From Deltaproteobacteria bacterium (GTDB taxonomy: Bacteria > Desulfobacterota > Desulfobacteria > Desulfobacterales > Desulfosarcinaceae), in NCBI GenBank assembly GCA_020444075.1, contig JAHLLR010000005.1:1-64000 (forward strand): a DNA stretch of 64,000 nucleotides, in the 5' to 3' direction. Numbering within the stretch: the stretch's first letter is position 1; every line of letters begins with the position of its first letter. A program made the translations under genes and the position numbers. This document shows positions 16,437-26,379 of this stretch, one piece after another. The notes under the pieces are model-generated. The model had not been told where the DNA came from. It was given only the letters and a program-made list of their open reading frames with translations, and searched no databases.

Positions 16437-17158
16437 TTGATGCAAATCCAGGAGCAGAAGTTGAACCATTTCAACCAGACGTCAATGCCCGAATACCCGC
16501 AGCGCCGCAGCCGGTTATGGTGCGTTTCCCCCGTTTCCGGAACCAGGACGTTCTCCAGGGCTTCTCGTTTCTGGCTGATTTCCAGTTCGGAATAGCCATT
16601 TTCCTTTTTGAACCGGTAGTAAAAGTCGACTTGCAGGTCCGATAATCCCTGATCTGCGTGGAGGGTCTTTTCCGAGAAAAGAAGCATCCCTCCGGGCGCC
16701 AGGGCATCGTAGATTTTCTGTAACAGATCATCCCTGTCCGCCGGTGGAAGGAACTGCAGGGTAAAGTTTACGACCACCACGGCTGCCCGGTCGAGGTTAA
16801 CCTGGCGAATATCCTTGGCCATCAGTGTGATGTCCTCCAATCGGCCGGCGGCTTTCAGACGCTTTTGGAAAATGTCCAGCATGGGTTGAGAGCTGTCTAC
16901 GGCTACCATCTCGAACGAACCGGCCGACATCAGCCGGCACAGGGCCATAGCCAGGTTGCCGGTGGAGCATCCCAGGTCGTACACCCGGGTTCCGGGGCGG
17001 CAGCATCGCTGCACCAGCTGAGCCTGCCGGCGGATGATTTCGCCGTACATGGGTACCGATCGATGGATCATGTCGTCAAACACGCTCGCCACCGCCGCGT
17101 TGAATTCAAAGGGGGGCACCGAGGTTATCGGTTTGCTGTAGATGGTATCTCTGTCCAT
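16433..17158 (-). CDS. cmoA: Carboxy-S-adenosyl-L-methionine synthase CmoA
   Basis: A 241-residue enzyme that makes carboxy-SAM from SAM and prephenate for CmoB. It has MDRDTIYSKPI at the start like E. coli CmoA, the FDDMIHRSVPMY block, VYDLGCSTGNLAMAL (SAM loop), VVVNFTLQFL, LLFSEKT and NGYSELEISQKREALENVL. I chose the ATG at 17156-17158, because the seven residues before it would need TTG and are not in the family. Overlaps cmoB by 4 bp. Confidence 0.96.
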   Translation of the reverse strand: MDRDTIYSKPITSVPPFEFNAAVASVFDDMIHRSVPMYGEIIRRQAQLVQRCCRPGTRVYDLGCSTGNLAMALCRLMSAGSFEMVAVDSSQPMLDIFQKRLKAAGRLEDITLMAKDIRQVNLDRAAVVVVNFTLQFLPPADRDDLLQKIYDALAPGGMLLFSEKTLHADQGLSDLQVDFYYRFKKENGYSELEISQKREALENVLVPETGETHHNRLRRCGYSGIDVWLKWFNFCSWICIK

Positions 17159-17229
17159 GGCGTGTTCCAACTCCCGCAAGTATCAAGGTGGAAGCCCACC
17201 AGCCGACAAGATCCCGCCTGACGATGAAA

Positions 17230-17261
17230 ACGCCCCTACCGGGTCAATCCGGAAGGGGCGT
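17230..17261 (-). terminator. Terminator of the uracil/xanthine permease gene
   Basis: ACGCCCCT (17230-17237) pairs with AGGGGCGT (17254-17261), with inner CCGG/CCGG pairs. On the minus strand the stem is followed by TTTTC. It lies 31 bp after the permease stop codon. Confidence 0.75.
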
Positions 17262-17291
17262 GGGGTGAACTTCCATTAAAGAAATTGCGGA

Positions 17292-18611
17292 TCAGCTTTG
17301 TTTCTTGCCCGGCAGTACCAGGTTGAGTACGACCCCCAAAATTCCGGAAAGGCCGATGCCGCCTAAGGTGAATTTGCCGAACGGAAGCACCATGCCGCCG
17401 ATGCCGCAGACCAGGATCAGGGCCACGATCGACAGATTGCGGGGTTCCGTGAGGTCTTCTCCGGCCTTCACCAGGGTGTTGAGGCCGATAACGGTGATGG
17501 CGCCGAAAAGCAGCAGCATGATTCCGCCCATCACCGGTACCGGGATGGTCTGGAGCAGGGCGCCCATCTTGCCGATAAAGGCCAGGGCAATGGCGAAAAT
17601 GGCCGCCCAGGTCATGATGCCGGGGTTATACATCCGGGTCAGGGTCACCGCACCGGTGACTTCGCTGTAAGTGGTGTTGGGCGGCCCTCCTAACAGGGAC
17701 GCAAACGAGGTGGCGATGCCGTCGCCCATCATGGTGCGGTGGATGCCCGGTTCCTTGACGAAATCCTTTCCGGTGACGCTGCCGATGGCCAGGATGTCGC
17801 CGAAATGCTCGATGGCCGGAGCAATGGCCACCGGCACGATGAAAATAATGGCCTGAAGGTTCCACTCCGGCAGCACAAAAGCGGGCACGGCAAACCAGGG
17901 TGCCTCCGTCAGCGGATTGAAGCTGACCAGGGCGGGGTCGGTAAAGTTTTTCAAGGCGCCGGGATCGAAGCCGGCCTGGATGGAGCCGGAAACACCGATA
18001 AGATCAAGACCCAGGGATGCCACGTAGCCGGCCGCGACACCAATGAGAATCGGGACCAGGCGAAACCAGCCCTTTCCCAGCAGTGAGGTGATGATGGTGA
18101 CCAAAAGGGCGATGCCGGCCACAATCATGGCCGTGCTCTGGGGGACCAGCCATGCCGAACCGTCGCCGGTGCGGCCCATGGCCATGTGAACGGCCACCGG
18201 TGCCAGTACCAGCCCGATGACCATGATCACCGGCCCCACCACCACCGGCGGGAGGAGTCTGTGCAGAAAACCGGCACCGAACGCTTTGACGCACAGGCTC
18301 AGCACCACGTAAAGCAGTCCGGCCGCCACCAGGCCGCACATGGTGCCGGGAATGCCCCAGGTATTCACCCCGTAAATGATCGGCGCGATAAACGCAAAAG
18401 ACGATGCCAGAAAAATAGGGACCATTCGCTTGGTGATGAACTGGAAAATCAGGGTGCCCATACCGGCGGTGAACAGGGCGACGTTGGGATCCAGCCCGGT
18501 AAGCAGGGGAACCAGGACCAGGGCGCCGAAGGCGACAAACAGCATCTGGGCGCCCACCAGGCTGTCTTTGGGGCTGAACACGTAATCGGTGGCAGACTTC
18601 TGCGCGGACAT
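17292..18611 (-). CDS. Uracil-xanthine permease (NCS2 family)
   Basis: A 439-residue inner-membrane nucleobase transporter of the NAT/NCS2 family with about 14 helices. The core shows [16 protein letters not shown], an [17 protein letters not shown] segment with the substrate-site Glu, the [16 protein letters not shown] motif (the family NxxT-S-x-x-x-G signature) and [16 protein letters not shown] at 18609-18611 with AAAGGAGG. UraA/PyrP-like by sequence pattern; uracil versus xanthine specificity cannot be read reliably. It stands alone with its own terminator. Confidence 0.92.
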   Translation of the reverse strand: MSAQKSATDYVFSPKDSLVGAQMLFVAFGALVLVPLLTGLDPNVALFTAGMGTLIFQFITKRMVPIFLASSFAFIAPIIYGVNTWGIPGTMCGLVAAGLLYVVLSLCVKAFGAGFLHRLLPPVVVGPVIMVIGLVLAPVAVHMAMGRTGDGSAWLVPQSTAMIVAGIALLVTIITSLLGKGWFRLVPILIGVAAGYVASLGLDLIGVSGSIQAGFDPGALKNFTDPALVSFNPLTEAPWFAVPAFVLPEWNLQAIIFIVPVAIAPAIEHFGDILAIGSVTGKDFVKEPGIHRTMMGDGIATSFASLLGGPPNTTYSEVTGAVTLTRMYNPGIMTWAAIFAIALAFIGKMGALLQTIPVPVMGGIMLLLFGAITVIGLNTLVKAGEDLTEPRNLSIVALILVCGIGGMVLPFGKFTLGGIGLSGILGVVLNLVLPGKKQS

Positions 18612-18835
18612 AACACCTCCTTTGGGAAATTGGGATACCGTGGGGTAGACGAGAAAGTTGAACCGGTCTATATGCGGAAACCAAAGATGTGTCAAGCACC
18701 GCCACTGACGCCACAATAACTTTTTTTTCTTGCCATAAAGAAAAAAAAACTTTACAAATCCATAAGTTGTGCCGATACCACCGTAAACGGAACGAGAGCG
18801 AATGAAGTCGTGTTCCCTTTGACGGCAAAAAACCT

Positions 18836-19435
18836 ATGCACCCATTGATTCGACCCAATTTGATCCGGAAGCACAGCCTATGGATCGCCGGCTGTCTGAT
18901 TCTGCTGCTGGCGATGCCTGCTGCGGCCGATATCTATATGTATATCGACAGCCAAGGGGTGATGCATTTCACCAATGTCCCCACCTCCAGCGACTACCAG
19001 GTTTATATCAAAGAGCGCCCCAGACGCCAGGGGACCAAGATCGACGTCAACCGGTTCGATCGGTTCATCGACGAGGCCGCCAGTCTTCACGGCGTGGACT
19101 TTCCCCTGCTCAAAGCCGTGATCCGCGCCGAATCGGCCTTTGACCCCAAGGCCGTGTCCAAAAAGGGGGCACTGGGGCTCATGCAGATCATGCCGGAAAA
19201 TCTGGATGCCTTCCGGGTTTACGATCCGTTCGATCCCTGGCAGAACATCATGGGCGGCGCCCGTTACCTAAAGGCGCTGATCCAGCGATTTAACGGGCAG
19301 GTACCGTTGGCCCTGGCCGCATACAATGCCGGCCCCCAGGCGGTGGACACCCACCGTGGCATTCCGCCCATCCCGGAAACCGAGGCGTACGTTAAAAAAG
19401 TGATGAAATTTTTTTATCTGTACAAGCGAGGATGA
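18836..19435 (+). CDS. Lytic transglycosylase (SLT domain) with DUF4124-like N-terminus
   Basis: A 199-residue exported murein-cleaving enzyme. Signal peptide about 1-31, then a short DUF4124-like stretch (IYMYIDSQGVMHFTNVP), then a soluble-lytic-transglycosylase domain about 70-190. Catalytic Glu99 sits in AVIRAESAFDPKAVSKKGALG; LMQIMP, ARYLKALI and ALAAYNAGP are the other family motifs. No strong ribosome binding site is visible before the ATG. Divergent from the permease. Confidence 0.93.
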   Translation: MHPLIRPNLIRKHSLWIAGCLILLLAMPAAADIYMYIDSQGVMHFTNVPTSSDYQVYIKERPRRQGTKIDVNRFDRFIDEAASLHGVDFPLLKAVIRAESAFDPKAVSKKGALGLMQIMPENLDAFRVYDPFDPWQNIMGGARYLKALIQRFNGQVPLALAAYNAGPQAVDTHRGIPPIPETEAYVKKVMKFFYLYKRG

Positions 19436-19481
19436 ACAGGATGCATTCCGGAGTAGACGGCAGCCGCGTCGCCCAACCTGC

Positions 19482-19667
19482 CTATCGCCGCCCCAGATAG
19501 ACCAGCGCCAACCCCGCCACCATCATCACCAGCCCGAACCGACGAAGGGATGCCGGTTCCATTTGCATGATTTTTTCCATCCACCCCTTCATCCGATTCG
19601 GTGCGGCAAAATAGGGAACCCCTTCGATGATCATCACCATGCCGATAACGCAGAGAAAATAATCCAT
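19482..19667 (-). CDS. Small DUF2065 (YjeT-like) membrane protein
   Basis: A 61-residue protein with two hydrophobic helices (about 3-18 and 43-58) around a loop containing EGVPYFAAPNRMKGWMEKI, matching DUF2065: the conserved EG.PYF..P and the RRFGL turn. The function of the family is unknown. It is 75 bp downstream of the NarL-type response regulator on the same strand. Confidence 0.85.
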   Translation of the reverse strand: MDYFLCVIGMVMIIEGVPYFAAPNRMKGWMEKIMQMEPASLRRFGLVMMVAGLALVYLGRR

Positions 19668-19742
19668 TTTAATCCAATTTTCCGATTGGTGGCGGGATAT
19701 CCGGAAGCCGATCCGATGGTAACGGCGGTATTGCCCGGAGGG

Positions 19743-20423
19743 TCACGGTGATGACGCGCCGGTGGAATTCTTGCCGGTTTTCGCCCAGTGAACGGCGTAG
19801 CGCACCAGTTCGTTGGCATGCTTCAGGTTGAATTTCTCTTTAATCCGTTCCCGGTAGGTGCCGATGGTTTTGATGCTCAGGTGCAGTTTGGAGGCAATTT
19901 CGCGGGTGGAGAATCCTTTTCCAATCATTCGGAACACCTCCAGCTCCCGATCCGTGAGCCGGTCCATGGGAAACCGGCCGCCCCCGGCAGGGCGATCGGT
20001 CAGGTTGAATAGGATCCGATCCTTGACCGTTTCGTTCAGATAAATTTTGCCTGCCAGAACCTGGCGGATGGCGGTGACCACCGATTCCATGGCCTCCTGC
20101 TTCATGATATACCCCCTCGCGCCGGCGTGCAGGGCCCGTTCGGCGTAGAGGAACTGGTCGTGCATGGAGAGGATCAGGACCGGGATGTTTTTGTTGCGGC
20201 GGTTGACTTCTTTGGTCAGGTCGATGCCGTCGCTGTTCTCCAGGGTAATGTCGGCGATGATCAGGTCCGGGTTCAACCGTTCGATGGCCTTCCACGCGCC
20301 GGAAACATCGGTGGCGTCGCCACACACGATCATGTCCGGCTCCTGATTGATCAGTTCGCTCAATCCCCATCTGAAAATAGGGTGGTCCTCGACGATAAGA
20401 ATCTTTTTCTTGGTCTCTGTCAT
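19743..20423 (-). CDS. NarL/LuxR-type response regulator
   Basis: A 226-residue DNA-binding regulator. The receiver domain (about 8-125) has the acidic pair in IVEDHP, the phospho-Asp in LIIADITL, the switch Ser in ILSMHD, and Lys in YIMKQEA. The C-terminal HTH (about 155-215) shows LTDRELEVFRMIGKGFSTREIASKLHLS, then KTIGTYRERI. Its ATG overlaps the end of the sensor kinase gene by 4 bp, so the two form a coupled two-component pair. The targets are unknown. Confidence 0.93.
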   Translation of the reverse strand: MTETKKKILIVEDHPIFRWGLSELINQEPDMIVCGDATDVSGAWKAIERLNPDLIIADITLENSDGIDLTKEVNRRNKNIPVLILSMHDQFLYAERALHAGARGYIMKQEAMESVVTAIRQVLAGKIYLNETVKDRILFNLTDRPAGGGRFPMDRLTDRELEVFRMIGKGFSTREIASKLHLSIKTIGTYRERIKEKFNLKHANELVRYAVHWAKTGKNSTGASSP

Positions 20424-22633
20424 GGGTCAACGGGGGCCGCTGGATTGCCGCCGAGGGAAACCTGCACCACGGTTCCGCCATCTTCGGGGCTGTGGATGTC
20501 CAGTGCGGCGTGGATCATATTGGCACGAAAACCCATGATGCGCAAGCCCATGCCATAGGTTTCCACGTCTGCCGGAATGCCGCGGCCGTCGTCCTTTACT
20601 GACAATTGGAGGCGGTCTTTTCTGCCGTCCAGCGTGATGGTGATCATCGTGGCCTGCCCGTGGCGGACCGCGTTGTGAACGGCCTCTTGAACGATATGAA
20701 ACAGATGGGTGGCCACTATCGGGTCGCGGATGAGCACGGGTGCCTGGCAGAGGAAACGACAGGCCACGCCGAACACCGATTCGGTATTGGCGGCCAATTC
20801 CCGCAGGGAAGACTCCAGACCGCGGTCGACCAGGAATACCGGGCACAAACCTCGGGCCATCCGCCGGGTTTTGGTAATGGCATCCTTGACCAATCCGGTG
20901 ATTTTTTCCGCAAGCACCGCCTCTTCCGGTGCTTTTTCAGAAAGTCTGCGCACCAGGACCTTGCCCAGGCCTTCGACGCCGATCAGGTGAGGACACAGGT
21001 CGTCGTGGAGGTCCTGGCCGATTTTCTGCCGCTCACGATCGCCGATATCCATCACCTGTTTTTCCAGCCGTTTGAGATCGGACACATCGCGGTGGATGAT
21101 GACGCTGCCCACCTGGCGTCCCGTCGGATCCCGGTAGACGGCCCCGCGTATGCTTACGTCCAGAATCTGCCCGCTTTTGGTCAGGCGCCGGGTTTCCACG
21201 CTGGACAATGGCTTTCCCGATGTAATGGTGTTCAGCCCTTTGCGGGTCTCTTCCCAGTTTTCCCCCGGGACGAAATGGTCCAGCTTTCTGCCCATGCACG
21301 CGTCGGCGGTCCAGCCAAACACGTCCGTAAAGGCCGGGTTCAGGTAGGTGACCCGTCCCTCCATATCGTAAACCACCATGGGGTCGGGCATGGCTTCAAT
21401 CACCGAGCGATAGCGGTTTTCACTGAACCGCAGGGCCACTTCCGCCTCCTTGCGCTCCTGAACTTCCGCCTCCAGGTTCCTGCTGTAATCCTCCAACCGA
21501 TCCATAAAGCAGTTGAAATACCCGGCCAGGCGCCCTACCTCATTTTCAGAATGCCGATCCAGTCTTACGGACAGGTCCCCTCTGGTCCCCTGCTCCAGGC
21601 GGTTGACCAGTTCGGCCAGCGGAGTGGTAATGGAGGCGCTGATCAGCGCGGTGATGGGCAGCACCAGCAGAATGCATCCCAACACGGAAAGGATGAATAT
21701 ATTGCGTACATGGTCCAGCGGGGCGTAAAATTCGTCCAGATAACTGGAGGAGGCCACGATCCACTCGTATTCGGGCAGGGTGTTGAAAAGGACGAGCTTT
21801 TCGCGCATGCGCGGTTCCCCCGGATTCTTCCAGGAGTAGACGATCTTTCCGCTTTTTTCTTTCAGCATGGTGTCCAGGGGGTGATTGGGGAACTCCCTGG
21901 CCGCAATTACATTGACGCCCTGCAGGCTCGGGTGAATGATCACGTTGCCTTTGCTGTCGGTAACAAAGGCATATCCGCTCCGGCTGAAATGCAGGGAGAG
22001 AATGCTGTCCCTGAAATCGTCGATGTTCACCAGGGTGCGAAACTCCTTGCGGTAGGAGGAAACGGCAATGATCCAGTCCCAGGGTTCAAAATAGGCCATG
22101 TACATGGCTTTGGGGCGGGCATCGGTCTCGCCGGGATTCTTCCAGTCGTATTCGATATAGCCTTGCCGCTTCTCGCGCATCTGCCGGACAAAGTCGTAGC
22201 GGTTGATGTCCTGGCCGAGCCATTCAGCTTCAGGATGGACCACCATGACCCCGCCGCTGGATACGCAGGCAATGTAGCCGGTAGTCCCGATGCGCTGACT
22301 CAACAGGAGGGATTCAGCCAGCCGTCTGGCCTGTATTTCGGTGAGTTCATGTGTCTGGACCAGCGAATACAGGTGAGTTACCATCTCGAGGTTTTTTTCC
22401 GCCACGGCCCGCAGGTGGTTTTTAATGGATACCGAGACTGACGTCCGTACCAGGTTCAACATGGCATCGGTGGAATTTTTCAGCTCGCTTTCAATGTTGC
22501 TTTCTATGGTGTTGCGCACGATGGCGTAAATCACCATGGAACCGATGGCGATAATTACGCAAAAGGTGACCAGGTAGCTGAAGAGCAACTGGTAGCGGAT
22601 CTGAATGTTTTCGAGAAAGCGGACGGACATCAT
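20420..22633 (-). CDS. Double-Cache, HAMP, PAS sensor histidine kinase (HisKA_3)
   Basis: A 737-residue membrane sensor. Transmembrane helix about 17-38; periplasmic region about 40-310 with two Cache repeats, each with a matching strand block (GYIEYDWKNPGE...YMAYFEPWDWIIAVSSY and KIVYSWKNPGE...LVLFNTLPEYEWIVASSSY); second helix about 313-336; HAMP; PAS about 415-530 (YRSVIEAMPDPMVVYD); a HisKA_3 dimerisation helix with the phospho-His in RQKIGQDLHDDLCPHL; a HATPase_c domain with EAVHNAVRHG, DDGRGIP and YGMGLRIMGFRA. Phosphorylates the NarL-type regulator encoded just downstream. The ligand may be a small organic acid, as for many double-Cache sensors. Confidence 0.93.
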   Translation of the reverse strand: MMSVRFLENIQIRYQLLFSYLVTFCVIIAIGSMVIYAIVRNTIESNIESELKNSTDAMLNLVRTSVSVSIKNHLRAVAEKNLEMVTHLYSLVQTHELTEIQARRLAESLLLSQRIGTTGYIACVSSGGVMVVHPEAEWLGQDINRYDFVRQMREKRQGYIEYDWKNPGETDARPKAMYMAYFEPWDWIIAVSSYRKEFRTLVNIDDFRDSILSLHFSRSGYAFVTDSKGNVIIHPSLQGVNVIAAREFPNHPLDTMLKEKSGKIVYSWKNPGEPRMREKLVLFNTLPEYEWIVASSSYLDEFYAPLDHVRNIFILSVLGCILLVLPITALISASITTPLAELVNRLEQGTRGDLSVRLDRHSENEVGRLAGYFNCFMDRLEDYSRNLEAEVQERKEAEVALRFSENRYRSVIEAMPDPMVVYDMEGRVTYLNPAFTDVFGWTADACMGRKLDHFVPGENWEETRKGLNTITSGKPLSSVETRRLTKSGQILDVSIRGAVYRDPTGRQVGSVIIHRDVSDLKRLEKQVMDIGDRERQKIGQDLHDDLCPHLIGVEGLGKVLVRRLSEKAPEEAVLAEKITGLVKDAITKTRRMARGLCPVFLVDRGLESSLRELAANTESVFGVACRFLCQAPVLIRDPIVATHLFHIVQEAVHNAVRHGQATMITITLDGRKDRLQLSVKDDGRGIPADVETYGMGLRIMGFRANMIHAALDIHSPEDGGTVVQVSLGGNPAAPVDP

Positions 22634-23013
22634 GATCCCTGCCTTTCATCGGAATCGTCGGTTCATCGGAGGCCTGCCCGCCGAAATAGGAGACTCCCGG
22701 CCCGGAACGCAGGGCATCGATGTTAATCATACTGCCTTCTCAACGAGATGCCCGGCGGATATCGGCGTCGCTTCTGCCGGGAGAGAGGCAAGGCTCCGGT
22801 CATAGTACATCCTCCAGCAAAATATCAACCGCCTCCGGGCACAATTCCGTGAAAAACGTCTTCCGTTATGGTAAGAAGGATGTTCAGTCAACCTGCAATG
22901 CCATTTGGCCATCACCGATCAGTATTCCCTAACCCGTTAACCATCGGCGACCGTATTGGACTACCCGTTCACCGGCCATAATTTCCCAAGCCGATGGCCA
23001 TAAGGAGGCAACG
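22634..23013. other. Divergent intergenic region, kinase gene and pldA
   Basis: No gene is recognised on either strand. It should contain the promoters of both flanking genes; the only clear signal is AAGGAGG just before the pldA ATG. Confidence 0.5.
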
Positions 23014-24198
23014 ATGAAAAGACATGTCTGGTGCGCGGTCATATTGCTGACGATTCTGATGGCCACCATCGTGCGGGCAGCTGATCCGGCCATGGTGCTG
23101 GCACCGCCGCAAGGTCCGGTTCAGGGTGGGGATACGGTGGTTGTTGACCTTTATCTGCACAACAACACTGACGCGGCCATCACCCGAGAACTGCCGCGAT
23201 CATTGCCCTGTCGAATCGCTACCGGCCAGTCAACGGTCAGCGTCAATGCCGATCTGGCAGGTCCGGAAGCCGATTCCCGGTTGAGTATCCCCGGCCGGGG
23301 TTTTGCCAAACGGCAGTATTCCGTCACCCTTCCCGTCTATGCCACGGGGGCGGTGCGCATCATTCTCGAGACGATAGACACGAACCCGATCATCATCCAG
23401 GTTGAAAAAGCGCCCTCCGAGGCGTGGGAGGGCCAACAGGTGCCTCTGGATGAAGGACCCACCATGCTTCAATCCTTTCTTGAGGACCTGTCCGTTCATG
23501 AGCCCATGTATTTTCTGCTGGGCGTGGATCCGGGGCTGGACCAGAGTAAATTCCAGTTCAGCTTCAAGTACCGTCTCTTCAATCCCGAAGGGTACCTGGC
23601 GGAAAAAGCCCCCTGGGTGACCGGTTTTCACCTGGGGTATACCCAGCGATCGGTCTGGGACCTGAAAGGCGACTCCAAACCCTTTGAAGACACCAGCTAC
23701 ATGCCGGAAGCCTTCTATCTGCTGCCCAAGATCGACCTGAACCTTGCGCGCATCTCCGCTTTCGGCATCCAGGGCGGCTTCCAGCACGAATCCAACGGCA
23801 AGGGCGGCACCGACTCCCGCAGCACCAACTACCTTTATGTGAAGCCCATCATGGGGGTTCACCTGGCCGGCCCGTTCCATATGAAAATCGCCCCCAAAAT
23901 TTATACCTATGTGGAAAACGAAGATGAAAACAACGGGGATCTGGCGGACTATCGGGGGTATGTCGACCTGGGAGTCGGCATCATGGACCCGGAAGGGATC
24001 GCCTTGAACTCTCACCTGTGGTGGGCCAGAAAAGGGGCATCGGTGCAACTGGACCTGACCTATCCCATGACCCGGCTGCTGGGCAAAAGCCTAAATTTCT
24101 ACCTGCAGGCCCAATACTTCAGCGGTTACGCTGAAACCCTGATCCACTATAACGAACGCCATGATGCCTTCCGACTGGGGTTTTCCATTGTCCGTTGA
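23014..24198 (+). CDS. pldA: Outer-membrane phospholipase A
   Basis: A 394-residue outer-membrane beta-barrel lipase. Signal peptide about 1-22 (cleavage after VRA), an N-terminal periplasmic Ig-like segment about 25-130 (QGGDTVVVDLYLHNN), then the OMPLA barrel. The catalytic motif GFQHESNGK carries His258 and Ser260, and SRSTN a little further on supplies the third residue Asn. Typical OMPLA signatures are present: FQFSFKYRLF, YTQRSVWDLKGDSKPFEDTSYMPEAFY, VKPIMGVHLAG and the terminal strand ending FSIVR. E. coli PldA is about 290 residues, so the N-terminal domain is an addition also seen in other delta-type bacteria. AAGGAGG precedes the ATG. Confidence 0.92.
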   Translation: MKRHVWCAVILLTILMATIVRAADPAMVLAPPQGPVQGGDTVVVDLYLHNNTDAAITRELPRSLPCRIATGQSTVSVNADLAGPEADSRLSIPGRGFAKRQYSVTLPVYATGAVRIILETIDTNPIIIQVEKAPSEAWEGQQVPLDEGPTMLQSFLEDLSVHEPMYFLLGVDPGLDQSKFQFSFKYRLFNPEGYLAEKAPWVTGFHLGYTQRSVWDLKGDSKPFEDTSYMPEAFYLLPKIDLNLARISAFGIQGGFQHESNGKGGTDSRSTNYLYVKPIMGVHLAGPFHMKIAPKIYTYVENEDENNGDLADYRGYVDLGVGIMDPEGIALNSHLWWARKGASVQLDLTYPMTRLLGKSLNFYLQAQYFSGYAETLIHYNERHDAFRLGFSIVR

Positions 24199-24298
24199 AG
24201 CTGTTTCCGGGTAAAATCAGCATCCGGTCGACAATCAATGAATTCAGGAAACGATGATTAAAAATTTCCTCAATTCGTAATTCCCATTGGATTATTGG

Positions 24299-26365
24299 AT
24301 GAATATCAGCTGCCCCAACTGCCGATCCACCTTCTCCTTCAACCCCGATGGAGCCGGCCCTGAACGTGCCGAGGTTCGATGCCCGGCCTGCGGTCATGCC
24401 TACCTGTTGGCCATTTCAGCTCTGGCGGAAGAAGGGCCGCCTGAATGGGACCCCGGGGAAGAGGAGGTGCCTGAACCGTGGGTTGAGGACGGGGACAACA
24501 GGCCGCCGGACCGGTTAATACCGCAAAGGGAATCCAGTCCCGAATCCATCCTCAACCGGGTGTTCGGCTACCCCTCCTTTCGGGAGAATCAGAAAGCGAT
24601 CATCGACACCCTGCTTGCCGGCCGCGACGTTTTCGCCCTCATGCCCACGGGCAGCGGCAAGTCCCTTTGTTTCCAGATTCCCGCCATCATCCGGTCCGGA
24701 ATCGGCGTGGTGGTCTCTCCGTTGATCGCCCTGATGCAGGACCAGGTGACGGATCTGCGCCAATATGGGGTCCGGGCGCATTTTCTCAATTCCAGCCTTT
24801 CCGCCGAAGAGGCCGCCCGGGTGGAAGCCATCGCCACCGGCGGCGATTGCGACCTGCTCTATGTGGCCCCTGAACGTCTGCTCTCCGATCGGTTCCGGCG
24901 ACTGCTGACCACCATGAACCTGGCATTGTTCGCCATCGACGAGGCGCATTGTGTTTCCCAGTGGGGGCACGATTTCAGGCCCGAATACCTGCAGATCGCC
25001 GATGTCACCCGACGGTTCCCGGGAGTGCCGAGAATTGCCCTGACCGCCACTGCCGATCCGACCACCCGACGGGAGATCGTGGACAAGCTTTGCCTGGCCG
25101 ATGCGGTCCGGTTTGTGGCCAGTTTCGACCGACCCAACATCTTCTACCGCGTCCAGATCAAGCAGAACGACAAACAACAGCTGCTCGCGGTCCTGCGGGA
25201 GCAGCACGACGGGCACGCGGGGATCGTATATGTACGAACCCGCAAGCGGGCCGACACCATCGCCCGGTGGCTCGTGGAAAAAGGTGTTTCGGCTTTGCCC
25301 TACCATGCCGGACTGGATGCGGAGGAACGCCGTCGGAATCAGCAGCGGTTTTTAATGGAGGACGGGCTGGTGATGGTGGCCACCGTCGCCTTTGGCATGG
25401 GGATCGACAAGCCGGATATACGCGTCGTGGCTCACCTGGACCTGCCGTCGAGCATGGAGGCCTACTACCAGGAGACGGGACGGGCCGGCCGTGACGGCCA
25501 GCCGGCCGAAGCGTGGCTGTTCTATTCACTGGCCGATGTGGTGGCCATGCGCAGCCTTCAGAGTCTCTCCAATGGAAACGAGGCTTTCAAATCAGTCCAG
25601 CAGCGTAAGCTCGGCGCTTTTCTGGGTTTTTGCGAAAGCCCGGAATGCCGGCGGAAAGGGCTTCTGGCCTATTTCGGCGAGCCATACGCTCCCCCGTGCC
25701 ACTGCTGCGACAACTGCACCGAGCCGGTAGATACCTGGGACGGCACCATCGCCGCCCAGAAGGCCATGTCCTGCGTGTACCGCACCGGCCAGCGCTTCGG
25801 TGCGGTCTACCTCATCGATGTGCTGACGGGTCGCACCACCGAGCGGATGGAACGGTTCGGCCACCATCGCATTAAAACCTTCGGCGCGGGGCGGGAACTG
25901 GAACCGAATCAGTGGTACTCGGTGTATCGTCAATTGCTGGCCGCGGGCTATCTGGATACGGATCTGGCCGCCAGAAGCGGGCTTCGCCTGAACGAAAACA
26001 GCTGGAGAATTCTCCGGGACGGCCAGACGGTCTTATTCCGAAAAGACCCTGTTCCGGTAAGGCCGGCGTCCCGTAAACAAAAGTCGGCGAAGATCTCCAT
26101 CCAATTTGAAGATGCGGATTCCATTGCGTTGTGGGAAGCGCTGCGGCAGTTGCGGCTAGACCTTTCAAAGGCGCTGAACGTTCCGCCCTATGTCATCTTT
26201 CACGACAAAACCTTGAAAGCGATGGTTGCCCGCCGCCCCGTCACCCGGGACGGCCTGCTCGGGATTTCAGGTATCGGCCAAAGCAAAATGGAACGGTTCG
26301 GCGATGATTTTTTACAGGTCATCGCCCAGTCGGTGGCAGGTGCAGTCTTACCGGCAGACGATTGA
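24299..26365 (+). CDS. recQ: RecQ-family ATP-dependent DNA helicase with N-terminal zinc ribbon
   Basis: A 688-residue 3'-5' helicase for DNA repair. Residues 1-40 are an MJ0042-type zinc ribbon (C5xxC8 and C28xxC31). The RecQ core follows: motif 0 FGYPSFRENQ, Walker A PTGSGKS (about 116-122), DEAHCVSQWGHDFRPEY (about 214-230), TATAD, SFDRPNIFYRV, the motif around TVAFGMGIDKPDIR and the QETGRAGRDG arginine motif. A RecQ zinc-binding region with CESPECRRK and CHCCDNC and a C-terminal HRDC domain (about 605-680) complete it. I start at ATG 24299; a TTG four codons earlier is possible. Neither has a good ribosome site. The N-terminal ribbon is an addition to the usual RecQ layout. Confidence 0.95.
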   Translation: MNISCPNCRSTFSFNPDGAGPERAEVRCPACGHAYLLAISALAEEGPPEWDPGEEEVPEPWVEDGDNRPPDRLIPQRESSPESILNRVFGYPSFRENQKAIIDTLLAGRDVFALMPTGSGKSLCFQIPAIIRSGIGVVVSPLIALMQDQVTDLRQYGVRAHFLNSSLSAEEAARVEAIATGGDCDLLYVAPERLLSDRFRRLLTTMNLALFAIDEAHCVSQWGHDFRPEYLQIADVTRRFPGVPRIALTATADPTTRREIVDKLCLADAVRFVASFDRPNIFYRVQIKQNDKQQLLAVLREQHDGHAGIVYVRTRKRADTIARWLVEKGVSALPYHAGLDAEERRRNQQRFLMEDGLVMVATVAFGMGIDKPDIRVVAHLDLPSSMEAYYQETGRAGRDGQPAEAWLFYSLADVVAMRSLQSLSNGNEAFKSVQQRKLGAFLGFCESPECRRKGLLAYFGEPYAPPCHCCDNCTEPVDTWDGTIAAQKAMSCVYRTGQRFGAVYLIDVLTGRTTERMERFGHHRIKTFGAGRELEPNQWYSVYRQLLAAGYLDTDLAARSGLRLNENSWRILRDGQTVLFRKDPVPVRPASRKQKSAKISIQFEDADSIALWEALRQLRLDLSKALNVPPYVIFHDKTLKAMVARRPVTRDGLLGISGIGQSKMERFGDDFLQVIAQSVAGAVLPADD

Positions 26366-26379
26366 CGGGGGCCCGCCAG

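Noticed and set aside
20606-22441. 611-residue open frame on the plus strand
   Set aside because: It is the antisense shadow of the double-Cache sensor kinase gene; its translation has no domain pattern.
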